This document shows positions 13,049 to 25,968 of a stretch of 64,000 bases of DNA, in pieces; position 1 is the stretch's first letter, and each line of letters opens with the position of its first letter. The position numbers and the translations under genes were made by a program. This DNA is from Motacilla alba alba. Its lineage: Eukaryota; Chordata; Aves; Passeriformes; Motacillidae. The notes below the pieces were generated by a model. The model was not told the DNA's origin. It did no database searches and saw only the letters and a program-made list of their open reading frames with translations. The stretch is taken from NCBI RefSeq assembly GCF_015832195.1, contig NC_052018.1:32578115-32642114 (forward strand). The letters run 5' to 3'.

Positions 13049-13500
13049 AGCAGCACAGCAAAATCTGCATCTCTGCCATTGTGTGGATTAGCTCATTGCT
13101 GCAGAAAAGTCTGGTCACAGCATCATCTTATCAGCAGCCTCAGAACCTGACAGATAACCTGACATGCCCAAGTCAGGCCAGCCCAGAGTTTTATTAGCAT
13201 CTCTGATCGTGCATAGCTCATGGCTATATTGAAAAAGTTGCAGCTTTGACTAGCTAAAAGATAGACAGGAAAGGAAGAAATCATATAGGAAAGCAGAAGG
13301 GATAAAGTGGTAACATAAGTCCCAATCTCATATCCAGTACTTCATGGAAGCAAGACTGGTGGTGATGGGCTCAGGTCACATTTCTCTGACTTGAGTTTGC
13401 CAAGAGGTATATTATCAGGTAAAGTAATATAATGTCAGAGCTTATGACTCTGTCCCAGAGTCATGAGAGTTGTGAGGATCTGTAACAGTGAAATTTGCTT

Positions 13501-13543
13501 TTTAAGGCCAGAATAGGGCAGATAAGTCCCACTTCTGTATAAA
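13501..13543 (-). mobile_element. possible short ancient CR1 relic
   Basis: The order AAGGCCAGAATAGGG, then CAGATAAGTCC, then CTTCTGTATAA resembles the reverse complement of the 3' end of old CR1 elements shared by birds, turtles and crocodilians (AAGGCCAGAAGGGACC then CTCCTGTATAA). It is very short and diverged, so the call is weak. Confidence 0.25.
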
Positions 13544-14002
13544 ATTTAAGTACTGTAAATTGCATTTTCAAGCAAGAAGCCAGTAGATAAATTATAATCT
13601 CTTTTGAGTATATGTTATGATTTCTAATGCTTTTTTTTACTTACTACTCAATTTAGAAAAAAAGTACAGATATATTTAAAATAAACTTTTGGACATCTCC
13701 ATCAAATTATGAAAGCCAGTATACTTCACATTGTCTGTTTTAGTTCAAGTTCAAACTGAATTCCAGATTTGGATCCTTTCCTGAAGTTCAGTATGACAAA
13801 GCATTTCCCTTGCAGCATGGGGTATGCCTTCTAAGATCATCTGAATATATTAGGTCCTGCTATTTCAGTCTCGAGGCTCTGCTATCACTTTCTCTGTAGT
13901 ACACACTGTATTCTGAGGAGGACTGAAATGTTTTACTTTAATTCAAGCTGATGAAGTATCATATAGAGTATCTGTGTGAAATTTAATTGACTGTAAAATG
14001 CA

Positions 14003-14056
14003 GGTCAGTTTAGATGATCTAATGGTCCCTTCTGGCCTTAAACTATACAATATCTG
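14003..14056 (+). mobile_element. 3' tail of an ancient CR1-like LINE
   Basis: The core AGATGATCTAATGGTCCC followed by TTCTGGCCTTAAA closely resembles the 3' end of old CR1 lineages that are abundant in turtles and crocodilians and relict in birds. It differs from the younger avian CR1 copies in this window, which read GATCTTAGAGGTG...CCAACCTAAAT. No coding part survives; the body was either lost or has decayed beyond recognition. Confidence 0.6.
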
Positions 14057-14641
14057 TCAAACACACCATTAAAATGTTGCTGTGTGTAATAATCACAAAG
14101 ATAACTACAGCTTTTGTTAATGCCCTCTAATTTACATGGTACTCTTTATAGTCTGCATACAAGCTCCAATTAGCTATTTTAATGATGCTCCTAAGTATGG
14201 TAAGTGGTTTGTATAACATAGAATTTAACAGTTACTGGTATAGCAAGGATCAGATCTATACAACAAAATTCTCTTGTCCTCCAAAGCTGAGGCTGCACCT
14301 CTCAAAGCAGCATAATGTTTCCCAGTGCTTAAAAACTCAGATGTTCTCCTAGGTGTTATCTGGGTGAGCAGCAGCTGTCCCATGCCAAAATTGCATCTAG
14401 AACTATATTAAGAAAACTACCTGTAGGAATAATTGGACATGCCTTTGTCCCTTGCTCCATTTAAATATTTTTTTTTTTAAACTTAGATATAATTTGCATA
14501 AATGTGTTGGTGACTTGGCAGGTGCCTGGAGGAAAAGGGAGGAAGAATAAAGAATGGCCCAGAAACAAAGTGCTACTCAGCCAACTCTAGGAAGTTGTTG
14601 AGACAACGACATATGTGTTGGCTTCTGTATCATCAGTTAAT

Positions 14642-14677
14642 GTTTTTTTGTTTTTGTTTTTTGGTTTTTTTATTTTA
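14642..14677. repeat. T-rich low-complexity tract
   Basis: T runs broken by single or double G over about 36 bp. Simple low-complexity DNA. Confidence 0.85.
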
Positions 14678-17600
14678 CAACCTTATATTTAAAACCAGGG
14701 AGCACAGCTTCATTTAGAGGGAGTTTTGTTCCACCCAGATGAGGGTGACCCCCAGCATTTCCCTGAGGATTCTGGCAAAGCCAAATCTACCCAGATCTCC
14801 CAGCAGGGTAAGGTGAGTATACAGGAGCAAGGTGGACTTGGCTTTTAACTATAATATGTTACATCTGTTTCTACAGAACATTTTGCTTCTGCTGGTAAAT
14901 TAGTATATCTTAAGAAGTATTTTTGATCAGTGTGTGGATTTGGTCACTAGGCAAGAAATGTATATACCTGAACACAGTGAATTGACAAGTTCACTTGCAT
15001 GCTGAGGGGTGTGCAGTTGTGGATCAGGGCTTTTCTTTGACAAGCCAGTGCTTGCTTTGGGCAATGCTTGTAACTGTTGTCCTAGAATAAGGCACACTGC
15101 TTTGTTCAGTGTCTGCCTTCTCTGTGCCTTCTGGTACCATATATCCATTTGTGACAAAGTTTGCTCAGGCAGAAATATTTAGCTAATGAGATATTTTCCT
15201 CACTGAGGAAAGCAAATTAAGCATTACCAAGGTATAGACCCAGGCATTTTGACTCTCAACTGCTGGCATTTTTAGATCATTAAAACAGTCCCTAATACCT
15301 ACTGTCATGCAATTACCAGAATTTTTTCCTAATGGCTTACTGGATCTATTTTTTCTGTCCACAATATATCTGAAAACATCAAATATATAATAACGTAGGT
15401 TATAATTAGTTGCACTTAACTCTGACCATCAAAAGTAAATGTTTAATTCCTTTTAATTGTCTAACAGTCTTTATGACCAACCTAAATGGCAATTCTAGAC
15501 TGGAAGTTTTCAAATAGCTAAAATCAGGTGACATAGATTACCCTCTCCCTCCCCTGGATTATTTATGTGAGTCATTTCTAGCCTTTGTAAGATGCCATAT
15601 AGGACTATTTTTATGCCATAGTTTGCCCTGTATCCCAAAGTAGTTTGCCATCCTTTTAAGGAACAGGGAATTGGAAAAGTGTTCAGTGTCATTTTCATCT
15701 TCCGATGTGTTTTGGGGGTTGCATTGGAAATTAAATTTAATTTCACTACTCAAAAGGTCTTTCTTTCTTATTTCAGAATAGCTGGTTTCTTTCATAACAA
15801 CAGAACAAATATGACCAAAACCAGGTTTACCAGGCATGCAACTGATGTTGCACACTGTTTTCTGTCTCACTGTCCAAGTGGAGGGACCCTTGTGGACAAA
15901 CCTGTCTGCAAAGCTTATAGCCAGACCTTGGCTAGTGCCTTCCTGATGAAACAATCGTGTGAAGAAAGCTGTACCATGTCTGCAGCATCAAGTGGACACT
16001 CCTGAAGCCATGTGAAAAGATGTTTTGTGCACATCAATCACACTGGGCTGCAGATTCGACAGATATTTCTGCACACAAAGTCTTCTGGAATTGCAGTTTT
16101 CACTGCCCAGGTTTTCAGAACATGCCAGAGAGGTTGGCGACTTTTGTGCCAGTCCATGGGTGCTGAGACCAATGTTGCAGTTGATCTAAATGTGAAAATA
16201 TGTCACCTTCTTCATAATAGCTTTTCTCTCTATTATCAGCTTAAGTATTTCTGGCTACTTCTTTGTTGTGCTCAAGTTATTTGTCTTCTTGTTCCAGAAC
16301 CCTAAAAAGGCTTGCAAATAGCCACAGGCCAAGTTCCATTATAAATTTTAATTCAAATATTTGTTTTTGTAGAAATCTGAGATACCAGATAATAGAAGCA
16401 AAAAGTCATTTATACATGAATATTCTGAAATATATTTTCAAAGTACCTTTTTTTGTATGTCTAGTAATAATAGCACAGGCTCATTAAATGAAGAGAATGC
16501 TCAATTTGTATGCTCCTTAGTATTCAAAACAAGATTTACAATGTATTACCATTAGAAGGTACCTTTTGAAATTACACACAAAATAACCTATTTTTATTAT
16601 TAATTTTCATGATTAATTATTTTCATGAAGAAAAGTCCTGGAAAAAGATCAATTCCTTGCCAATCAAAATGACTGTGCTGCAGTTGATTCATTAACTCTT
16701 TCCATAGATTAAATAAATTAATCATTCTCCCTACAGCAATACTTCATATTTATTTTATCCAAAACTTTAATCCAGTTTTCATTATATATAAACCTGTGGC
16801 TACTGTCCTGTGGGAAAATAGGCTATTCCTACCATAGGGCTGCATGTCTTTAAAAAGAAATTTTGAGAAAATCTCCTGTTGGTTAATCTAATTACCATAT
16901 TTCAGTTTTAAACTTTTCTGTTAAAACCCAAGGCTTAAACTAACTGAAATTACAGGAAAATTTTAAACATCCAAGAATATCTAGTTCTATGATGAATTTT
17001 AATGTTTAAAAACTATATTAATTTCTGAGGAATTGAGAATTTATTGTTTTTCAAATATGTGATGATAATATGGAGCTAGGTAACACAAAAATAAACACAC
17101 ATTTTCTTCATTTTAAAAAATTTATCCTGTCAGCTTAAGTGCTTTTTTGTGTTGGAAATGGTTTATTGTAGAAATCCCTCAGAAAGAGCAGAAATTGGCA
17201 ACTGCTGAATGTAAGCTAAAGCACACACCATGAAATTTGTGTTCCTCCAATTGTTTGTGTCCATACATTTGGAACAATTTTGTGATGTTCTATTAGTGTC
17301 AGTGCTGGGAACAATTAAGTGGTTTTGAAATTTAATATACATAGAAATAAGTTTTAAAGTCATGAGGAAAAAAGAGTTACAAACATTTTCTTATAGCAAG
17401 ATTGGAACTTCTTTTGAATTCCAGATGTGATTTTACTTTAGGGTCTCTTGAGAAAGCAACCTTTCAAAATCAGCCTTGAAAACATTGTTATGGTTGCCAT
17501 ATCCCAAGGTGAATAAAAGGTCTGTTGGTTGTATCATCTTGGAGATCAAGTTCTACTTGTTTGTTCAGGTAGAACTCCCAGTCTTTACATTATTTAGAGA

Positions 17601-18264
17601 ATTCTTCCAAATGAAGAAAACTCCTATAATGATCCTCTGTTTGCGAGGAAGTAGATAGACCATGAGAAATGGGAGCCAAGACTTCCAAACAAGGTAGCAG
17701 TGTTGACTGGCAAGCAGAGAAATAATGATAAAATTAAAGCCAAGCAAATCCCAAATATTTAAAATTCTGTTTTTTCCTTTGTAACCTCATGTAGGTGGAA
17801 GAATTGCAATTCTTATCTGAAGTAGGAAATCTCAAATTAGAAATGCATAAATATATATGTAAGTTATGAAAGATAATTATTTCTTTAAGAAATGCCTTAA
17901 ATACTAAAGGGACAAGTAGATATTTCCTGGACAAGTAAAAGGTTCATAAATACTTTATCATGCACTAAAGCCAAATAATATAGGAAAATAACATGCAAGG
18001 ATGTTTCTTATTTTTGAGTCAGAAGAGAACAAAATTCCTCCAGTAGGAAAAATATGGCATTCTCTTATCCCACTGAAGAACCCTAATTGCTTTCAGGGAG
18101 TGAGATGCCAGAGACATTGTGCCCCACAGCACTCGGTTGTTTTGTAACAACAATTTGGGAAACTCAGGTTTCTCACTCCCAGATTCTCCATTTGTTCAAA
18201 TAGCTTCCCAGGACATGCAAATTCTTTACAAACAAAAGCAATTCCCAAATATTACATACCTTAC

Positions 18265-18315
18265 ACAAGAAAAAACAAGACAAAAACAAAACAAAACCAA
18301 ACCAAAACAAAAAAT
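18265..18315. repeat. A-rich (CAAAA)n-like tract
   Basis: About 50 bp of CAAAA and CCAAA units with interruptions. It supplies the lysine- and glutamine-rich end of a short open frame at 18119-18367, which is therefore not credible as a gene. Confidence 0.85.
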
Positions 18316-20737
18316 AATCCTTCCTTTAATGAAGAAAAAATCCAAAAATCAATTAAGAAATATATAATTGTATCCAGCTCTACCCTGTGTCTCACAATGA
18401 TCTTTTGTTGCTGGTGGGAAATAATGAGTAAATACAAAGTTCCATGGGGGAAAAAAAACCCACCAGAAATCTAAGTAAGGGCAATAAATTTACTCACTGG
18501 GCCCTTGTCCGTGGTCTGGAGGTTAAGATTTATCATCTGCTTACCACTCAGTTCAGAGAAGCCAGACACTTATGAAACCTCAGATCATAAGATGAACTGA
18601 AATGATTTGTATCTCCTACACAAGTGGCTGGTAGATTACAACCAACTTTTCTTCTACCATGAAGAAACTTCTCCTTGGACCTCAGCCACTGCCTTTGAGC
18701 AGTTATCTCACAAGCCATAAAATCTTACCAAGTGAAAAGGTGGCCACACATTTCAAGCCTAGGATCTCATGTGAAAAATGGACCTCTGAGCAAGTAACTG
18801 ATGAGTGATAATTGTGCTGTAACTCAACATTAACCATGCTGCAAAGATCTGTGTGACTTCTGCTCTGAAAGGGTAGAAACCTTCCCTTAGAAAATCAGAT
18901 TTTCAGAGCAGGCAGACATAATATTTTAAGTCATGTCATCTGCCCTCTACTGACATTCCACTCAAACCAGTAGGTGGCCTTTCACGTAAAGTCACCATTC
19001 CATATGTATTTTAGATTTTAGCAACTGTGTAATTTGCTTGGACAAGATCGATGGCTTTGCCATTAGGAGACTGACCTTCTCAAAAACACACAAAAACAAG
19101 CTCAGAAGAGAATACATTAACCAGCCTCTAATCCACAACCAATTCAAATGTAGGTTATGGAATAATTCTTTGCTGAAACCTTTGGAAGAGCAGCTGCCAC
19201 AGGGCACCATATTTTTTATATTCAAAGAAAGATGTAATGCTTTGGAGGAGAGACCATCAAACCTCACCAGAGAGAAGGCAGCCCCTCAGTCAGATATCAC
19301 AATATCTGCTAACATAAATTACTACAAGGCATCCTATTGAAAGTATTGTCCTACTGTTGCAGGTAGTTCAATGGCTATTTTCAAGAAATGCATTACCTCA
19401 CTCCTGTATGTTACACCAAAGATTACCCTGCCTGTCCCAGAGCCCACAGTGGGCCAGCAATTTGCTTGCTCTCTGCTGGGGCCTTTTCGTCTCTAACTTC
19501 ATTCAAAGTAAAAACCATGGATATCATGATTTGGTTTTGTAAGGGAATACACTATGGAAAACATTGGAATGGTGGCTGAAAATGAAGAGAGAAGCAACTT
19601 CCCACAGAATGTCCCAGAATTAAATTGCAGGCAGTAAGAAGCAAAAAAAAAAAAAAAATGTCCACAGGTTCTTCCCCTAGAAGTTTGCAAGTGGAAAGGA
19701 GATCCCTAAGAAAATCTAAAAAGGGACAAGAGAAGGAGAAGCAGAAGAAAGAGGCACATTATAATAAAATCAAACATATGCTCAGCGCAAGTGAAGTCTG
19801 CATTGTGCTGTCTAGTCTGCAAAGATTTCTTCACTTTTTTGCTAACTGGTGTTGTGAGGGATATGTAAATAATCAATGCTGACAGCTCCCTTGTATTAAA
19901 GGAGCTGAATAAAATTCACCTGGCTTGATAAACTTCTCAGTGAGTTGCACCAAATTTCAGCATTGCCTTTTTTGATTTGTCATTTATTATTATCATTAAA
20001 TACCAGTTCAGCACTGCTATAGTCAGTGGCTTGGTCAGCCACCTGAACCTATCATTCCAATGATAAAGCATTTGTTAAGCACAGAGGAAAGGGCTTGCTT
20101 TTCTCCTATTCTAATTTCAAGAACACAATCAAAACCTTGATAACCAAACTCATTAGGAACCTACTTGCCCACCATGGAAAATTTCCACCTGATTTTAATA
20201 AAAATATGTGTTACAGTTGAGATTTTTATGTTTCATATTTTAAAGTACTGAGTGATGGGTGTTTCTCTTTTCCTATTGAAAGATGCATTCTAATTTATTA
20301 CCATAAAACAGAGGTGGTTGAACAAATTTGAGCAATTTTAGAAGCACAGTACAGCATTCTGTTGCTAAAAGTGTTCTGGTAAACATGAAAAAATGTGGGT
20401 AGTGATTTTAGGAAGAAAACAGTAAGGTTCAAATAGCATAGATCTTGAATATGGGGTTTATAAAAATACATTTCATTTGAGTGTAAATTAGAGTTCCAAA
20501 TAATGGCATTCTCCAGGCTAATTGCATTTCTATAATGTACTTTGCAGTTTCAAAAATAGCAGGCAGTGATCACTCAGAAGGCAACTATTTTATTGAGATA
20601 AGTCAAATATTAACAGAGGAAGTGAAAAAAGGAAAGCCTCACTTTCACATAAAGTGTTTCAAGATCACTTTCAGCCATCCTAATTTTCTACTTCTAGCAA
20701 ATTTTTTACATTTAAGGCCTGCTAGGGGAGAATAATA
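18316..20737. other. unique AT-rich DNA, no gene seen
   Basis: Opposing open frames of 91 and 100 codons at 18992-19340 shadow each other and show no domain. A 16-base A run at 19643-19658 creates a lysine-rich frame (19625-19882) that is an artefact. No repeat family was recognised before the CR1 at 20738. Confidence 0.5.
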
Positions 20738-21060
20738 CTACCTGAAAGGAGAGCATAGTGAGAAAGGGGTCGGTTGTTTCTCCCAAGTAACAAGAAACAG
20801 GACAACACGAAACATCATCAAGTTGCACCAGGGGAGTATTGCATTGGACATTAGGAAATTTTTTTTTCATGGAAAATGTCATCAAACACTGGAATGGGAT
20901 GCCCAGGGAAGTGGTAGAGTCACTGCCCCTGGAGGTATTTAAAAGACATGTAGATGTGGCACTTAGGAACATGGTTTTGTGGTGGATTTATCAGTTCTGG
21001 ATTGAGGGTTGGACTTGATCTTAGAGGTGTTTTCCAACCTAAATATTTCCATGATTCTAG
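20738..21060 (+). mobile_element. CR1 LINE 3' end, plus orientation
   Basis: This matches the 3' end of avian CR1: a CTGAAAGGAG...CATAGTGAG start, TTCTCCCAAGTAACAAG, CATGGAAAATGTCATC, GGAATGGGATGCCCAGGGA, GTGGTAGAGTCACTGCCCC, and a terminal CCAACCTAAA...ATGATTCTA. CR1 elements end in short ATTCTATG-like repeats rather than poly(A), as here. It is 5'-truncated, as is usual, and retains only the end of ORF2 and the 3' UTR. It is the only clear younger CR1 in plus orientation in the window. Confidence 0.92.
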
Positions 21061-24000
21061 GTAGAAAGCATGTACAGAAGTGCAGAACTCCCTATGTTGT
21101 TCTATCAGTCTTTCAAACAGTGCTCACACTAAGAAAATTCTCAAATACCTGAGAATCTTCCCAAGCAAATGAAAACTGACAAATGTGCTTCCATCTCTTA
21201 AGTGCAGAAATGCAATTGTATTTCTTGGAATCTCGGATCCTCATTCTCTGTAGCATCCTAAATATTCACATGCATATTTCAAAGCAATATAAACAATTAA
21301 CAAAATGAATGTTTTTTAACAAAAGCTGAGCAGCAGGTTTTGTTCCAGTCCCCTCTATATAACCATGATACCTAAACATTTTAAATCATTTCTGTGCTTC
21401 TGAAGATAAAGTTTGAAGATTACAGGATAATGAAGTCTGACCTTCTGTATCTCAAAAGACATTACATTTCACCCAGATACCGACAAATGAAATCCAAGAA
21501 CATTTAGCTACTTAAACCACTTAAAGCCACTCTGATTTCTATGAGCCTTTGCAGACACACAGATCTCCAAACAACTCAGTACTTCTCTTTTGGGGAGTTT
21601 GCTCTCACTGTCTTGTTACAGCTGTTCTTTCTTTCTAATTCAGCTCTGTCTGACTGATGCTTCCAGCACTGGTTACCATGTGCCTTTCACCAGCCAGCTA
21701 AAGTGACCATTAGCATTCAGCTGCTCTCCCTCAGTGATATTGCTGAGTATGAGAAAAAACTCTTCTTCAAGGTGTGGACTGCACTTGTGCTCCTTCTCCA
21801 GAATGCATCCAGTCCTACATTGTTAATATCCTCAGTACATCTGACCAGTACACTCATCTACCCACAAAAAAATCCCACCAGCTTGCTGTGAAACTAAAAA
21901 TATCTGCTGAAGAGTATATTTCACACTCTTGATCATTAGGGGAAACTTGAGTCATTTGAGAGCTCTAATGTCAAAAACAAGTCTCTGAAACATTCCCCCA
22001 CCCTGTTAATATGCACAGATGAACCCCTGACTTCTGCATTTTAAAGAGCAGCAGAATTGTGTTGGGTTCAAATACTTCAAAAAGTTGATTATCATTTTGC
22101 TTCATTTTGCATCACAGTCATTTTTAATTGAACTAAATTCCCCAATGAAATATGTTGGCATAGATTTTCCCATGCCACTTGTTTTCCTGTGAAATTCTAA
22201 AAATTTTAGGTTTGCTTATTTCACTTCCAGGTTGCTTCAGAATTACTGTACTGTAAGATAGTTTTATCTGGCAATAATTGAAAGATAATTACATATTTGT
22301 ACTGAAAGCCAATAAATACATTGCATGGAAACGCAGTTACAAATATTCTCAGTCAGAAAACCAAACTTTGAAATATACTTTCCATTACAATATTAAGTGG
22401 AGCAACTTAAGTTTTAGAGCATTTATATCAGGATATTTTGCAAACAAAACAAGAAAAATCTACTTTGACTATCTCTTGAGCCTGTGTTAGTTCTGTTTTG
22501 CACTGTGAAAGGAGTGTAACATATTTTTTTTTAAATTAAAATATAGCCTTGACAGCACAGTTTTGCTTGAGGAAGTGGATTTGACAGCAAATCACCAGGC
22601 TGTGAGAGGCCTTGCTTGTAGTAAGTCAACTTCAGACAACCCCTAAATCACAGGTTGAAATTAATATGAATAAATTATATTGAATGCCTCTGACATAAAG
22701 TTGGGTGCATTTTGGATTTTCCCTTTAGTTTCCCTTCCTTCTTTTGGTTCCTTTCCCTTCTGTCATCTTCCACTTTTCTAAAGTCTTTTACTTTGTTTTC
22801 TTGTAGAGAAACCTGCAGTTCTTAGAATGGAAAGATAGGGGATTTTTTTCCTTTTTACCATTTAAATACTTCTTTGTCTCCGAAAAGATTTAAGGCATGA
22901 CCAAGAACTTTGACTAATTAGGTTCTAATTTATTTTAATTCATCTCTGGTCACTCCCATCTGTCTTTTCTGCCTCTTTTTAAAGTTTCTGTCATAATCAT
23001 GTCTGCCACTTATTCCTTTTCCTTAATAAGTCTTTACTTTTATTATTATTAGCTATCCCTTCATTTCTACTGTGTGTTTTCATTTACTCTCCCTTTTCAG
23101 GTTTTTTTTTTTCCCCTCAGAGGTTGTGTTCTCTGCCTCAGCTGTACTGGCAAGATGTCAGCTGTGGTCTCAAGGTTTGGCTCTGAAATCCTCTGGGATG
23201 GAAAGCTTCCTGGCTGAAAGGTTAGGAATTCTCAAAACCCCTGTTCACTTGAACCCACTCAGAAGAATCAGTGAGAATGATGAAGTCACTGTGAAGGGGC
23301 TCTCGCTCTGGCACTGAGAGACTGAAAAGTACAAACCACCCCAGCGCCTCCTTCCTTCTCAACACCCCCTCTCCTCTCCAAAACTGCTAATCGATTTTCT
23401 GTAGTGCAGGCAGAGAATTATTTGCTGCTCCATCTCCTAACTCCTATAGAATACTGCATTGTTCCTCAATCTTACCAATTTGGCATTTTGAATGTGTATC
23501 AAATTTTCATGCCAATGCCTCTGTTGCATTTCCTCACCCTTAGCTTTTAGTTAAGAGAGAGCAGTAGCCTAACTCAGCAGACTGGTAGGCTGAACCAGTA
23601 GGAAAGATTGCAATTGCAATATTGTTTTTCAGTATTCTTAAGCTCATATGTCTTTTCTTTGAGCAAAGTTTTAAGCAGTTCTGTTCAGGATTTTTTCAGA
23701 TACGGTAAATTGACTTCATTTAAATGAATTAACAGTTTAAAAATGATTGTCATTTTTAAGCATGCTAATACAATATAATTTAGCTGAGGATTAGATCTCT
23801 TGATTCAAAAGAGAGTCAAACATTAATCTAAAGCAACAGAAATTAAAATTTTGAAACAGAATTCTTATTGAAATTATTTGGACTAAAAAAAACTAGATTG
23901 TTTTCATGAAAGTGTTCAGAATTTATTTTTATTATGGTTTGTGGCAGGAAAACTTTTAAATCTCAATAATCCTTACAGTGGCAGATGCAACCTTGCTCTT

Positions 24001-24696
24001 TTGATGAGTTTTTTATATATGGTAGTTCAGTGCAAATTTAATTGTAACTATACAGCTACATTTGTATCCATTTGATTCCACACTGTAACAATGCTTACTA
24101 ATTTGCTTTCCATGCTTGTCATCCTCATAATCATTTACCTTACCTTTATCCTGGTTTATTGCACAAAAGTAATTTCATACCTCAATAATGGAATAAATTA
24201 TACACTACAACTCCAGTTTTAAATGCCTATTTCATTAACACTTTATAATTTTATTTTCTGCAGAAGATCTTCCATATAACTCCTTGTGCCTCCAATAAAT
24301 CATTTTACAACTTTATTCAGTATTTGACAATTATATTAAATTTATTCTGTGCCTCATATATGGAATAATATTAAATATACCTCAGAGAGGTGCTTCAGAT
24401 TTCATTTACTGAACTATTAAAAGCTCACAGATGAACATATATGAAAAATTTACCTTCTGAAATAGATTTATTAATATTTTGTGTCTATAACTATAACAAT
24501 CTGCCACAAATTGAAAAGGGCATGGATGAATAGGTAGCATTAGCATTCCTACTCCTCATACACAACTTTTACTACTAACTACTTAAAACAGAGAAGGGTC
24601 CTCACAATGACAAAATACCTCATTTATTTAACCACATACTGCGTTTCAAGATTTTTCTAATTGTACTCATATTCTGTATGGACACTTTTGGTATAT
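21061..24696. other. unique AT-rich DNA, no gene seen
   Basis: No repeat or gene was recognised. A strong polypyrimidine tract ending CAG at about 23120 precedes an open frame (23072-23317), but no protein family or paired donor supports an exon. The DNA from 23.7 to 24.6 kb is very AT-rich. Confidence 0.5.
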
Positions 24697-24746
24697 CTCC
24701 TTTTCCTTTTTTTTTCTCTTTTTTTTTTCTTTTTTTTTTTTTTCTT
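24697..24746. repeat. polypyrimidine (T-rich) tract
   Basis: About 50 bp, almost only T with a few C. On the minus strand it encodes a poly-lysine segment of a 114-codon frame (24620-24964), which is an artefact. Confidence 0.9.
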
Positions 24747-25464
24747 AGATAACAGCCAAAATCTCTAAAGCCTCTAAAGTTTTCAGACTCCTGCCTGAAA
24801 ACTTTAGCCTTTCCTTCCTGAGCTGTGCTGTTTACCTGCCTTGGGTTTGCTGTCTCCAGGGGCAATAATGCACTAAAGGCCAGAAATATGCACAGGCACC
24901 TACAAGTAATGTAGGCATCTGAACTCCAGCATAGAAGCTCTGGGAACTGCTTTGGTCCCCACAACAGCTGGACCCCGTGGCTGGGCTGAGGTGATGCAGC
25001 TGCCTGGGAAATGGCACATCAGCACAGCTTGGATCACTGGAAGCAAGAGGGACTGTGGCTTGTGCAGATGAGTAAGACTGCTCAGATGGAAGCATGCAGG
25101 CTTGGGGTCAGACACCCTCCAAAAAACCTGTTTCTGCTCCCTACTGGGTTCTAAGCCTTCTCCAGTTTGTCCCTGGCCTCCCTTTCACAAACCCCACTAA
25201 TTTAGCCTGTGGCCAGGCTTCAGAAGAAGCAGCAGAGTCATGTAACGCTGGAAGGTGTTTCCTAGCAGAGGGTGGTGTGGAAGCAGTGACCTTCCAAGAT
25301 ATTCAGCTGGAGGAAGGAATGTTTCTGGAAATACTGTGTCACCAAATCCCCTTATCCCTTCCAACAGAGCTCAGTTTTCTACCCCAGCTTGGCACCTCTC
25401 TGTGGGTACTAACATGTCCTCCTAGGGATCTGGACAGACCTACGGGAGAAAGAGAAGCAATCAC
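24747..25464. other. unique, moderately GC-rich DNA
   Basis: Less AT-rich than its surroundings, with open frames on both strands (for example plus 25094-25468, 124 codons). No domain, start context or splice pattern singles any out, and I do not recognise a repeat. Confidence 0.4.
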
Positions 25465-25790
25465 ATGATCACAGAACTATAGAATGGTTTGGGTTAAAAA
25501 GGGCAATTAAAGATCCTCTAGTCTAACCCCCCTGACATGGGCAGGGAACCTTCCACCAGTTAAGTTGCTCAGAGCCCCAGTCAACCTGGCATTTCCAGGG
25601 ATGGAGCATCCACAAATTCTCAAGGCAACCTGTTATGGTGTCTAACCACCTTCATTGTAAAACAAAATTCTTCCTTATATCCAATTTAAACCTACCCCCC
25701 TTGAGTTTAAAACTTTTGTTCTATCAGTACAGGATTTGGTAAAAAGTCTGTCTTTCTTATAAACACCTTTCTGTGCGAAAGGCCACAAGT
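25465..25790 (-). mobile_element. CR1 LINE 3' end, minus orientation
   Basis: The plus strand begins with the reverse complement of a CR1 terminus (ATCACAGAACTATAGAATGG, TTTGGGTTAAAAAGGGCA). It continues through GGGCAGGGAACCTTCCACC, CAGAGCCCCAGTCAACCTGG and TTCTTCCTTATATCCAATTT to TGGTAAAAAGTCTGTCTTTC. The copy is diverged and fades near a GAAAGGCCACA motif. Confidence 0.9.
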
Positions 25791-25968
25791 GATCCTAAAT
25801 GATTCTGAGATTACTAATTACTAAAAATTGCTCTCACATATTTAGGCACCAAGACTACGTCTATCTGCCTAATCTAGATTTTTTTCCACACTGATATCTC
25901 TATATGGACATTGTTATCATAGCTAATGAAGAGAACTGGACTTTCTTAAAAACACAGCATCACCAAAA

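Larger units (their letters stand above)
13049..18264. other. mostly unique DNA with small repeat relics
   Basis: Apart from the listed CR1 tails and a T-rich tract, I recognise nothing. Overlapping open frames on both strands lie at 15510-16305, with a good-looking splice acceptor at about 15776 on the plus strand, but no donor, domain or known protein. The DNA from 16.3 to 18.2 kb is strongly AT-rich and featureless. Confidence 0.5.

Noticed and set aside
24620..24964. 114-codon minus-strand frame with a long lysine run
   Set aside because: The lysine run is translation of the T-rich tract at 24697-24746, and no domain was seen.
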